A stretch of 64,000 nucleotides of DNA from Colius striatus (lineage: Eukaryota; Chordata; Aves; Coliiformes; Coliidae). The stretch is from positions 35,133,519 to 35,197,518 of the forward strand of contig NC_084767.1 of NCBI RefSeq assembly GCF_028858725.1, given 5' to 3'. The position numbers were made by a program, and so were the translations under genes. This document shows, piece by piece, positions 27,891 through 39,092 of the stretch. Positions within the stretch are counted from its first letter, which is position 1, and every line of letters begins with the position of its first letter. The notes below the pieces were generated by a model. That model saw only the letters and a list, made by a program, of their open reading frames with translations. It made no database searches and was not told the DNA's origin.

Positions 27891-30851
27891 CTGCAAAGTA
27901 AAAAAAAAGCCACTGAAATCCAGAATGATTACTTGCAGACATAGGCTTCTTAACTGTTTGGTCAAAACTTTACCCAGTACTGTGATATTTAGAATATGGA
28001 GGTATTGTTAAGAAATGCAAGTTAGGAAAAAATGCTGAGTTTCTAAAAACTGCTCTTCACAAATCATGCTCCTCATACTCAAGATCCACAGATCATTTCA
28101 ATATGCAGATCCCACTAAGTCAACACCAATAAAGTTCTGCTTCTGTGAGTAAAGAATCTTAATGAGAAAATTCTGCTTGCAGGATTTACAATAAAGTCTT
28201 TAGTCCCAGTTGAATGGTGCTGCAATAATTTAATTGATTTTACGATAATAAATACATAAAACATGGATAAGACTAATATTCATCTACTAGTCTCTTTATA
28301 GTCTTAATTCTTCCATTTGCTGCAGTCTAATCAAATACTAATGGTCAAGATGTTCAACTGGTGAAAACCCCCCTGTATTTAGAGCACTCATGTATTTGGT
28401 CTTGATAAATATTTTAATTGTCTTAATAATGTCTGCATCACTGCAATGATAATATAAACAACTATAAAAATCACAGAATAAACAGTCACTAGCAACTGTA
28501 TAATTCTTTAGTCCTTGTCTGCTGTGCCAAGAACATGGCAGTGTCAATGTGCTGAAGCAGACCTCAAGACAAATTTTGAAGGCTTGCTCGTAAAGACTGA
28601 GCTGCCTTCAGGTGACTTGGCAACATACTAGGAACACCAATGAAAAATACCCGAAAGGTGTTACTGTGCTGCTGAGCATCCTGAAGGCAGTAACACCAAG
28701 GCAGAAGCTATCCTGCATAGCAACAGTAATGGTACCACTGTACAAATTAAGCACAAGACTAAAGGCTGCAGGTGGATGGGAGTCCAGGCAGAGGGCTCTC
28801 CTCCTGCAATGCAGTTTGGCCAAAGCATCATGCAGCAGATTCATGTAAATGTACATGCTTGCTTGCCCAAAGGTGCAAAGCAGGGCAGATTCAACAGGAG
28901 AGTCCAGGTGTCCCTCCATTGCATAGACTGATGATACGGTCAATCTTCTGGGAAATGAGAGAGCAAAATTTAACCTTTATTTAGACAAATAGTAGGTGTA
29001 GTACTAGGTAAAAAGGAATGTCTGTTCCAGGACCTACCTGTAGGAAGACTCTAAAACCAATTTTCAAAATTCAGCTCCACAAAAGAGACAGGATGAAGAA
29101 AACACAGTTTGTAAGCCCTGAAAGGACTCAAGCATCCATTTGTCACCCCTACAATTACAATTCCATATGCTTGCAGCACTTCAGTGGGCTGTGTGCAACA
29201 TTTAGAATTTAAGCTATTTGGTGCTGTTACTTGTGTACCCAAAAGATTAAGTACTACTGGATCAGGAAGTGCCTCTCAGTGCTAACTGCTAACCTGTCCT
29301 CCTGGGTGACAACTTTTTCTTTCTTTTGGTGATTTTTGTGCCAGGTTGTGATGCATATTAAGCTACCTCAAGTCTGTTCCCATTAGTTATTTGTTTTGAA
29401 CAGCTAGAGTTATATTGAATTACAAGAGTGCCTTTAAAATCTAAAATCTAAAATTTACATAGAAAATTTGCACAATAATATCTACGAATATTTATAGCAT
29501 AATCCTCTAATAAGTACCACCTCACCATCTGCCTCTATCCCTTTCCCTTGCTCCATAAGGAACCTAGATTTGCAAATACCTGTTAAGCTGGCAGGCTAAA
29601 AGCACCTCATGCAACAGGATACTGTTGCAAATGCTGTCAATTTAACTCAAGTGAGGGTAATTCCTCATTGTTTTTCTTGGCTTTCCCAAACACAAAAGAT
29701 TTCTTTTACTGGAATAAGACTGCTAACTAATGAGGGGATTCATCATGCTAATTAATTTTTTCTCCAATGCAGAACCTGAAAGGGTGATGTCTACTATTCA
29801 CTGACTCCAGAAAAATGTATAAAAAGGGGAGATGGGAGACATTCTGTACAAAAAGAACTTTTAAAGAAGTGAACTCTGCTGTTCAGCATTATTTACTTCA
29901 TTAAAGCCCCTCAGAAAAGCATTAGGTCTGCTAACTAACTTTCTATTGTGTTCACATCTCAGCAATCTGTGGAAAATAAATGCACCTGTACAACACAAGG
30001 GTTTTTTTTTTTTTTTTCAGACTGACAGATGAAGCAAACAATGCTTCTGTATCTGCAACTGCTATCTTCCCAGAGTCATATGTAACATACAAGCTCAAAC
30101 ATGTGGCTTGCAGATGGAGTTCAAGCTTGCTGCGACAGGTCAGCTCAGGCCTACCTCTTCTTCCTCCCACAGCAGTAGGCTTAAACAGCATCATGTCCAA
30201 CTTTTCTCTGCTGTTCCCTTCCTTCACTGCCTCCACTAAGTCTCACCTCGGCAGGCCTGGCTGTTCATCCCGACACACTAAATACTACAGGGACAAGTCT
30301 CCTCTCTCTTTCAGCTTCTCCGCTGCCACTACTGTCTCCACATGACTTCAAAAGGAGCAGCTGCTCATTTAGCCTTTCCTTGAGTCTTTCTGCCTCCAGA
30401 AGTTAAAACCCAAAGGGCAAACAGCTAAAGTGAACAAGTAAGACAATCCAGAAAGTACTTGTGAAGAGTGCAAGGTGGGTCACCGAGGATAATGCATGCA
30501 GGAAGCTAAAGAATCTGGGAAATGAACTACATGAATGTATTAACTAAAAAAAAATCAATTCACCTCCATGTTTGTACAAATACATCTGCAGTCATACAGG
30601 TCTCTCACCAGTGACTTTTCTCTTTACAGCAACAAATTCACACACCTCACAGAATGAGTCTGACACTTTTACTTAAAGTTTCATACTCATAATACATGAC
30701 ATTAGCAGATGTGCTGCTTTGCATCTCTAAATAAAGGCAAGTTCTTTGGAAAGCATTTCCCAAAATGACTAAGATGAGGATTCCTAGTGCTTAACATTCT
30801 AGTTCTATGCAGGGCTGATGGAAGAAAAAAAGTGTTGTAAAATGTACATGC
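27891..30851 (-). other. CREB1: CREB1 intron 7, GC-AG type
   Basis: A 2961-bp intron that splits the bZIP basic region. Read on the minus strand the donor is CAG|GCATGT and the acceptor TTTGCAG. GC-AG is the only choice that keeps the reading frame into EAAREC. The nearby GT, four bases in, would shift the frame and stop within a few codons. No repeat of note beyond a T run of 16 at 30002-30017. Confidence 0.9.
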
Positions 30852-31002
30852 CTGTTCTTCATTAGACGCACTTCTCTCTTCCGCGCGGCCTCTTCTGCTG
30901 GCTGGGTTGGAAGTGCCGGAGAGGATGCCATGACTACGCCTGGGGCAATGGTGCTGGTAGGGGCAGTGCGAATCTGGTAGGTCTGCACGTCTCCTGAGGC
31001 AG
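30852..31002 (-). CDS. CREB1: CREB1 coding exon 6: start of bZIP (residues 230-279 and part of codon 280)
   Basis: A 151-bp exon. It completes the Ala codon shared with the previous exon, then reads ASGDVQTYQIRT, continues through the linker with APGVVMASSPAL, and ends with the beginning of the basic region, EEAARKREVRLMKN plus two bases of the Arg codon. The acceptor is TGTCTTTCAG. The donor is the non-canonical GC described for the adjoining intron. The reading frame continues past the donor into intron sequence (NRHVHF...), which is not expected in the mature protein. Confidence 0.97.
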
Positions 31003-32369
31003 CTGAAAGACACAAGGGAACATGTTTGGTGACAGTGCTGTTAAATGCAGTGCAAGAGCATCTAGTCATCTTCCAAACTACGCATTCTGGGCTACAGTAC
31101 AGGAGGGATGACTGTCATCTGGGTCATCATCGCCAACTCTGTCTTAGTTTAACATGCACAAGGTTTTGGGGTATTCCGGCTGAAGAAGTGTTCACTTGAG
31201 CTGGATAACTCAATTTGTCTTGCTATATTGCTGTGCTTTTTTCTTCCTTAGTACATTGCTTTTTACTTCTCTGTTTTTTGAGCAGTTTTAAGAAGATGAA
31301 CGATGGCAAACAGTATTTCTAGCTATGCTCCAAAATGTCTACCTGGAAAAGGAGAAACTACATGTGTAAGTATGTGACACAGAAAAAAGGGTGTAGAAAA
31401 GCAGCATTTACTCCAACGAGAGAGACACACACAACTTCACTGCTTCTCCAGAATGAACAAGGTTGTTGGGTTTCATTTTTTTTGTTGTAATGTAGGAGTG
31501 TATTTGCCCGAGCTCAAAAAAAAAATGATACCACCTAAAGAAATCATATTAAGAACACAAAAACCAAAAAATCAGTGCAACAAGAGTATTTTTTCTGGCT
31601 ATGTATATTTACTGAAGACTGGAGACATCTTCACTGGGTAACTTTCAAATCACCTTCATTACGATCATAAGTACAGAGGTACGTTTTTCCATTACTTTTA
31701 AGAAATAATTTTAAATACCCCCTATTTTTTAATAAATCAAACCATATATTATAATACAATAACCCCCCCAACTTATTCTAAGTTGAAATAACCCTTGTTC
31801 TAAGTGGAGGGCTAGACCAAAAAAAATCTCTGAAGGCACTTTCCTAAATTTAGAATGATTCTAAGACTCAATGATTAAGTATTTGGTAATTAGTTACAAA
31901 AGCCACAGTAGTAAGAAATTATAACTTGTAATTGAAAAAGGGAAAAAACTACTAACTTAAAATGTCTTTATACAAAGAATCCAGCAACTTTATTTCCTAA
32001 CTTTAATGCTTCACTTTAAATGTACTGCTGTTGCAGATGACTACCTAGGAGAACTCAAAAGTCTAAAGTACTATCAGCTTTTGCAGAACATATTAAAAAA
32101 TACTTGTGTGGACAAAACATCAAACATTTAGCATGGAAAATAAAAAATAAGATGCAAGCCCAAAATATTCACAATTTTATCAATCTGAAGGGAAAGGCTC
32201 CAAGAAAATGCGACAAATAGCTTTGTCCAGAATTCCCTGTAATTTTGGAGACTTATCTGTGCCAAATCTGTTAATTCTGTTTCCCAACACATTTGAAGGA
32301 GTTAGGTTGGCAACTTATATCTGCATGGAGAAAATGTTATACAGAGTGACTAGCAGTGAAGTTTCTCAC
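31003..32369 (-). other. CREB1: CREB1 intron 6
   Basis: A 1367-bp GT-AG intron (donor GTGAGA, acceptor TTTCAG). It is AT-rich, with no gene or mobile element recognised. Confidence 0.85.
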
Positions 32370-32552
32370 CTTGTACAACAACTTGATTGCTGGGTACAAG
32401 GATCTGTTGTCCGTCTGTGGTCTGTGCATATTGTAAAATGGTGGTGCCAGGTTGGGTTGCAGCTGCATTAGTCATAGTCAACGTCTGGAGACCTTGTACT
32501 CCGTCTGTGCCATTATTAGACAACTGTATTGCTCCTCCTTGGGTAATAGCAA
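32370..32552 (-). CDS. CREB1: CREB1 coding exon 5: glutamine-rich Q2 domain (residues 169-229)
   Basis: A 183-bp exon encoding most of the constitutive glutamine-rich activation domain Q2, which contacts TFIID (TAF4) for basal transcription. It begins with the last two bases of an Ile codon followed by AITQGGAIQL, includes LQTLTMTNAAATQPG and ends SNQVVVQ plus one base of the Ala codon. The acceptor has a strong pyrimidine tract (a run of T) before GTCTTCAG, and the donor is GTGAGA. One likely substitution against mammals is Ser for Ala in IQLSNNGTDG. That comparison is from memory. Confidence 0.97.
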
Positions 32553-33972
32553 CTGAAGACAAAAAAAAAAAAAGACATAGCATTTAAAACACTAATTTAC
32601 TCATTAGCTTACAGTATTAAACCTAGACATGGAAGAATACTGATCTGACTCAAATCTCTCAAATCAGGGAAATGGTTTTAATGTACATTAAAGAAATCAT
32701 GCTTTGAAAGTACATTTTCAATTTTCTGTCGGACTCCTATTTTTTCGGAGTGGCCAAAAACACAGCCTAAACCACAAATTAGTTTCTCTGATAAACAGCA
32801 TCACACAGAGGAGCTAAAATCACCTTCTAGAGAATACATTTTAATTTGTCAGTTAAGACTTTCTTCTTGATTGGTTTAGGTCTTTTCCTCAGTCCTTCCT
32901 TTTTTCTTCTTATCTGAAATTCCTCTCCTCTCCCATGCTTTATGCCCTTCAGTCTCCTCTGCTGCTACTGCTGTCCATCTTGTGTTTCACTTTCTTCTTG
33001 CTTTGGCTTTTTTTTTTCTTATTATTGTATCCCCCCTTCTCTACAACCTTCTCAGCATCTTCCTAGTACTTTTTTGCTTAAGAAATGTCTGGTTTCACAC
33101 ATTTTTTTCCCCTCAAGCAGTCTTACTTTGCTGTTTGGTTTTTTTTTTGTTTTCCTGTCTTTCCCTCAACTGTCATGCAGTTGTACTAAGACATCACCCC
33201 TCATTTGCGATTCCACAGAATTTCACTATGTTCCTATAAACAGACATATATCAAAATATCAAGTACTTGTGCAAGCAGTTATTTTAGAGTTAAAAAAGCA
33301 GAAGTGACCACATATAAATAAAATTAAGTAGGATACTAGTCAAAGTGGCCTAATAGAGTTACAATTTTAAAAAGACTTTAAGAGAAAAATGTGAACAAGT
33401 AGTTCTTTCTCCCTTTTGTATATTTAACACTGTGTGAGACAGCATGTCTACCTTTACGGCTGTATCCCCAATCTTTTAAGACAAAGCACTATATCTGTAA
33501 AATATAATGAATAAAGAAAACATAAGAATGTGTATTTATTAAGTATTTTATCTAAGGTTGCTAAAGTCCTTCTTTTTTCAGAACTTTCTAAAAATGTGAC
33601 TGCAGACTGTAATGTTTTTTCTATTAATGAGGTTACAATTTTATGAACTAGTATTAATAATCTGCCAGGAGAAAACCTCAAACTTCTGAATTACCTCATC
33701 TGGCTCCTGAAGTGAAAAATTTATAATAGTGATATGGTTAGTTCGTATTTGTCTCAGGATGCACTAACTGGCAAGCAGTTCCAAAATCTTAACTGAACAT
33801 TTCAAATACTTACAATGTGTTTAAAAGGCATCGTTACCAAACAGTAAAACTCAAGTAACCTTAATTTTCACCTCCTGCTTTGTCCTGCTTTCTCCAAACA
33901 GTTACAGAAATAACAGTTCTTCCTCTTCTCATCCCCACTTACTAGCACCACTAAGAAATTCAGACTACATAC
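32553..33972 (-). other. CREB1: CREB1 intron 5
   Basis: A 1420-bp GT-AG intron (donor GTATGT, acceptor TCTTCAG). It contains T/C-rich stretches near 32900-33180 on the plus strand. The plus-strand open frames there are low-complexity and non-coding. Confidence 0.85.
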
Positions 33973-34115
33973 TGTACTGCCCACTGCTGGTTTGGTAAAT
34001 GGGGGTTGGCACCGTAACAGTGGCGATGGCAGGTGCTGCTGTTTCCTCTTCAGACTTCTCTTCTTCAATCCTTGGCACTCCTGGGGCGTCTGAGGACAAG
34101 TCATTCAAAATTTTT
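33973..34115 (-). CDS. CREB1: CREB1 coding exon 4: end of KID and linker (residues 121-168)
   Basis: A 143-bp exon. It finishes the kinase-inducible domain with KILNDLSSDAPG, the hydrophobic helix that docks on the KIX domain of CBP/p300 after Ser119 phosphorylation. It then encodes the acidic PRIEEEKSEEE and the start of Q2 (PTPIYQTSSGQY). Phases are split Arg at the start and split Ile at the end. The acceptor is TTTGCCAG and the donor GTATGT. Ala replaces Ser/Thr at two positions in TAAPAIATV relative to the mammalian protein as I remember it. Confidence 0.97.
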
Positions 34116-36953
34116 CTGGCAAAGACAGTGTGTTGTAGAGATTTTAATAAATTTGTTTTTTTTAAAAATAAGTCCATTTGATACATAATGCTGGAGCAAA
34201 CTGAAAAAGCGCAGTAAGCCAGACGGGAAAATATAGGTGCAGAATGAAAAACTATCTTCAAACTCTTATTGGAGAGGATTGCTCAAAATGCCGTGCACAG
34301 ATGGGCAAGGAAGCCAGCACAGAAAAGCTGTGCTTATTAACACAAGATACAGGTGCTTCTCAATTGGTTCTTGTCAATTCAAGATATAGCTATGACAATC
34401 TTCCCTTTTTCTAAAAAACGTGTCTCCCTCATCCATTTTTATCTGTTTCCCACTTTTAGCCACATAAAGATTTAAGAAAGCAAAATTATGTAAAAAACCT
34501 GCTTCCTCACTTACATTAAAGGGAACTTCTCCATTTCAGAGATCATAAAGAGAGCTGAGTATAAAATTAGCAGAAATGCTTGTGAAGAGCAACCTGTTTA
34601 CAGTGTAAGATCTACCTGGGAGACAATACCAAGTGTTTGACTGAAGTCACACAGTTACATTTACAGCTGCCCTGCCTGAGAAAGCTATGAGATTAGCATG
34701 GGTAAAGGAAAGAGCAATTAGTTTAATTATTTCCATGTGTTATTTATCTAACACCAAAACTGCTAAAGCATCACAGCTACAGGTCCCACTGAATATGAGA
34801 GTAAAACTGACCACAGCAGTTACTATGATATGCATTGTTTAGACCACACACTGTCCCTCAGAGAATTGTCAAGCCCTTTTCATTGCTGGTATATTCTGTT
34901 ATGTCACTGCAAAATGCTATTTGGGTAAAGGCAACATCTTTTACAACTATCTTTGCATGTTTTCCTGTGGATCATTACTAGAACTCAGAAGTGCAACAAA
35001 GACAACACTCACTTCTTAGATAAGGTTTTTAAGGCTTTGGGAGCCAGAACATCTGTATGCAGCTATTTGGAGAGAGCAGTCACTCTGCTAAGCAACTTGA
35101 CAAACAGAGCTGTTTCTGTTTTGACTCTGCATGCATGCAAGAACCCCAAGCGCTCCACTGTGCCTAACACCACTTGGACAAAACAAAAAATTCCATCCAG
35201 AGAGTTTGTAATGTAGGTATTAGACCAGAAACACTAGTGGACAAAACAGATAAAGAAATATGGAGAGAGAAAGGAGAACAAGGAACAAAATCCAAGATCC
35301 TAAAAATAGAAAAGAAGAATCTACAGCTCACTGGTTTTTAAGGTCATGTCAGATTGCTCACCACTTTTTAAGCTCATGTCAGATATGATCAGGTGGCTAA
35401 AACCTACCTCTGACATCATAAAGTTGGGTTTAAGATAGGAGGTAAGGTGGCAGCTTTACAAATATAGGATCCATGAACTGACATGGGGAACACATGATGT
35501 ACTTCAGTAGCATAAGCAAAGTGTAGTTTCTGAGGAATCACAGAATCTTAAGGGTTGGAAGGGACCTCTAAAAATAATCTAGTCCAACCTTCCTGCCAGA
35601 GCACAGGGCCACTTACAGTATAGCCTTCACTTCTGGGAACCTATCTGCATCTATCTTGTCTCTGGAGCTAGTTATAGCAGCTTGAATAATGCCAAGCAGA
35701 AACAGTAGTCTGCCTTAGCCTTTCTGACATGACCCCTACGTTGTCCCAGAGTCTGCACTGTGTATTAAGTTTTACAAAGTTTTGCTGAGTCACCAGGATC
35801 ACCAGATTTGAGGACAGAGGCTGTGGTATGGTGGCATCAGTGTGTGTAAGGGAGTCCATCTCAATGAGGTTAGCATGCACAAGTACCCTCTTCTCAGTTT
35901 GCTGCTTGTCTCATGGTATACAGCCGTTTGTCCATATATAGTAAAAGCAAGTGTCTCACTGCAGAAGCAGACTGCAAGGAAGTCTGTGGCAGCCCTGAGG
36001 TTAGCAAACCCTGCTCCTCACAAATAAAAGATATTTTCCCAGATCTATTATGGCTAGGGATCTTCAGCAACTATTTTCATTACCTTCTGCAAAACAGTCT
36101 TGAAGGCTGCTGCAGAAGGTAGAAAATAATCTGCAAGTGCTAAAAAAAATAGAAATGGGTTAAGATATGTTCAGGTCTAGAGTCTAGCTTATATTTCTAA
36201 GGCTATACTTATAAAGCAAAAAGGAGCATCTGAATTTTCTGAAGTAGCAGAAATACACAGGTCACTTAAAACCTGCTGAGCTCCAGAGCTGTTCCTTAAG
36301 AGAGACAGAAAAAGCTGAACAAGGGCTGAATTAATAAAGTAACATATGACTAACACCATGTGAAGAAGTACCTAGTTGGTCTTACCTGGGAAGTATTTAC
36401 CATGACAACTAAAGATACTTTATGCCTATTACCACATTTGGCTCGTACCCTGACTTGTTGAACTTTGAACACAGCCAACTTTGCTCAAGTAGAAATTCTC
36501 TAAGCCACAGAATACCACATGTTCACTGAAAATCTCATGGGAGAAAGGAATTGAGTTTGATTGCTGCTAGAATGTCAACAATAATGAAAAACAATAGAGC
36601 CGATTCTTTGCAGACCAACAGATTATAGAGAAGTCACTTGACTGCAAAGCTTCAGTGTATTTCATGTATTAAGTATGCATTAAAGCTGTCTTTAAGGTAC
36701 CTAGCACAATGATACCTCAGTGTTTCACAAATGTGGCAATTGGCTTATTCTCAGCTCATTTCTGTCTTTACCAAGTGCAGCAGCTGAGGATTCTTCCTCC
36801 TCCTCCTATTACAACCTATTCCATGGGAAGACATTGCAGAAGAGAGAAATTTCATTTAAATGGCAAATCTAAAAATAACTATACAATCACATTATGTCTC
36901 CATTTGAAGAACGCACCCATCAAGCAAAGTGCTTTTCCTCTTAACCTCCGTAC
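34116..36953 (-). other. CREB1: CREB1 intron 4 with a CR1 fragment
   Basis: A 2838-bp GT-AG intron (donor GTACGG, acceptor GCCAG). It contains one short antisense CR1 tail at 35536-35628. No alternative exon was recognised. Confidence 0.85.
35536..35628 (-). mobile_element. Short CR1 3' tail, antisense
   Basis: About 93 bp that begin AATCACAGAATC and continue GGGTTGGAAGGGACCT and AGTCCAACC, the typical 3' end of avian CR1 read in antisense. Heavily truncated. It is in the same strand sense as CREB1. Confidence 0.9.
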
Positions 36954-37054
36954 CTGTAGGAAGGTCGTCTGGAAAGAATTTCTCTTCGTTTCTGGGAGTC
37001 TGTGACACTGTCTACTGATTCCTGTGAATCTTCACTCTCTGCTATAGTGGAGAT
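36954..37054 (-). CDS. CREB1: CREB1 coding exon 3: phosphoacceptor part of KID (residues 88-120 and part of codon 121)
   Basis: A 101-bp exon that carries the switch of the protein. ISTIAESEDSQESVDS is followed by QKRREILSRRPSY. RRPSY is the PKA/CaMK/RSK/MSK site: Ser119 here, equal to Ser133 in the 341-aa numbering. Phosphorylation recruits CBP/p300. The exon begins in phase 0 after TTTACAG and ends after two bases of an Arg codon (donor GTACGG), which gives the split-Arg KID junction. The Ser-rich casein-kinase region upstream is intact. Confidence 0.97.
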
Positions 37055-38945
37055 CTGTAAACAAGAATAGCAATCAAATTTAACAAGACACTTTGATTGT
37101 CTTTAAGGAAATGTTGATATCCTGTGAAAAACACTACAATGCAAGTATTCTAAACTGCTTATACCTAGGCAGTGAACAGAAAGGGGAAGACGTTCAGTAA
37201 CAGATCAAGAACATCCTTTATAATTTAAATAATAAGAAAATATAAACAGTAATTCCATGCACCTTTTACTTTTCATGATTCCTTGTTTCTATCCATTTTA
37301 ATGAAACAAATATTTTAAAAGTAAAATTTAGGGAGAGAATAACTAAAACCGAATTAAGATAGCAGAAATAATAGGAAACAAAGAGCAAAATCCTGAAAAA
37401 TACTGGACTTGAGAAATATCAATTTATAAATAATTGCGTAGATACATTATAGAGAGACTGTCTTTTAGGGGTGAAATTGTCAGGAAAATGTCACACATGA
37501 AGATGATAAAAAATAGTGCAGTGCTGTAATTCTGAATATCTGTGCGAAAAAAAGACAAAAGTTTATGATGGAAAGTTAAAGTGTTTTATCAATCATATTG
37601 CAATAATTTTAAACTCAAAATGTGCCAAAAATATAAAAACATCTCCAATACAAAAAAACCCAGAGTCTGTTTTCCAAATTACTATAGTTGCTTAATAAAT
37701 ACAGAAAAGCCAATAACAGTGAACAGAGAAATGCCTGTGTGAGAAAGACTGCTCACAGTCTGACATTTTATGCACTATAGGGAAGATTGCTGAAGGCTCG
37801 AAAAGCTTGCTGGTGCCCAAATCTCACAGTTATCAGATAGAGGACATGAATAGGTCCAAGGCTGACTGTGAAATACCAGCTTTGAATATAAAAAATATGC
37901 TGGCTTTGCACTGAGCCAGGTGAGTTCCAAGCATGGTTTCATTGTCAGTCTCGTATCTTCTACCTCTGGGCTAGTAACTTGTGCACTTATCTGAAAACTG
38001 CTCACCTCCGACAGATTAAAACTCTAAACTTTAGACTCCAATGGCTGAAGAGTGTAGTCTGCCAGAAACTCAGAACTAAAGCTGACAAGGAGTAAACAAA
38101 GATTATTATCAGAATGCTCTAGTTCTCAATTATGCATGCCTTATATTTTTCTTTAATAACACCTAGATATATACCTCTATCAAATAGTCACAATATCTAC
38201 TTTTTAAAATTACCCATTGCCTTGTGTAGCCACTCTACGCCAAGCAATTTCTCTTTCTGCATTCATTAACAGTGAGCTTGAAGTGGTTAAAAAAAAAAGT
38301 TACAGGTTTTAAAGTTTTCAGACTATTTCTGTCCTATGTCTTCAAGCTACCTCATCATATTGCATTGTCTGTTTTGCTTTACAGAAGAGAAAATGCTAAG
38401 GCTTTACAAAGCAAACAACATTCCACGGGCAAATTTTAAAACCATTCCTATGAGAGAACTGATAGGTTTATTTTAAGGACTACTGACATACAGACATCTC
38501 TTTTGTTAACCAAAGCAAATGTTTTCTAAGTATAAAGGACTCTCATCCCAGAATATCAGCCTCATTAATGATTAAAGATTACATTATTAAGAAACCCCCT
38601 TTTGTTCACTTCAGAAGCAGTATCAACTCTTACTCAATAAGATGTATAAAAACAGAGAGAAAAAGTAGAGTAATAGTGAAAAAGAAACCTATGGAGCTGC
38701 TAAACTCACCAACGAAATTCTAGACAGAAATGAAACTCAACAACATTTGAAAGTGATAAGTGGTTAAACCAGAACAGAAAAAAGTCAGAGAGTAGCAAAT
38801 ACTGTACAGATTTTGCCTTCAACATGTTTCTAAAGTTTATATAAGCAAAAACACAATCCAGAACATACACACATTTGAAACCAGTGAATTGGCAGGACTA
38901 ATCAAAAGGCCCAATTCATGTATGAGGAATTTCTTCAGTCAGTAC
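37055..38945 (-). other. CREB1: CREB1 intron 3; no alpha exon seen
   Basis: A 1891-bp GT-AG intron (donor GTACTG, acceptor TTACAG). In mammals a 42-bp alternative exon encoding SSCKDLKRLFSGTQ lies between these two coding exons. I read this intron on the minus strand for it and found no recognisable match. No mobile element was identified. Confidence 0.7.
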
Positions 38946-39092
38946 CTGAACTGTCTGGACCTGTGGAGACTGAATAACTGACGGCTGAGCAGCCTGAATT
39001 ACTCCATGCACTTGAACTGTCTGCCCATTGGGCAGCTGAACTAAGGTCACTGTGGGTGCAGAAGACGTTGCGTGAGCTGCTGGCATAGATAC
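38946..39092 (-). CDS. CREB1: CREB1 coding exon 2: glutamine-rich Q1 domain (residues 39-87)
   Basis: A 147-bp exon, phase 0 at both ends, encoding the N-terminal glutamine-rich Q1 activation region. It starts VSMPAAHATSSAPTVTLVQ, continues NGQTVQVHGVIQAAQPS and ends PQVQTVQ. The acceptor is TCCTTGCAG and the donor GTACTG. The open frame runs on into introns at both ends; the splice sites and the family sequence define the exon. Because it is a multiple of three, skipping it would keep the frame. Confidence 0.97.

Noticed and set aside
30847..30851. Canonical GT donor at 30847-30846 as the CREB1 exon 6 end
   Set aside because: It adds four bases, shifts the frame and stops soon after the junction. 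The GC donor at 30851-30850 restores the conserved basic region.
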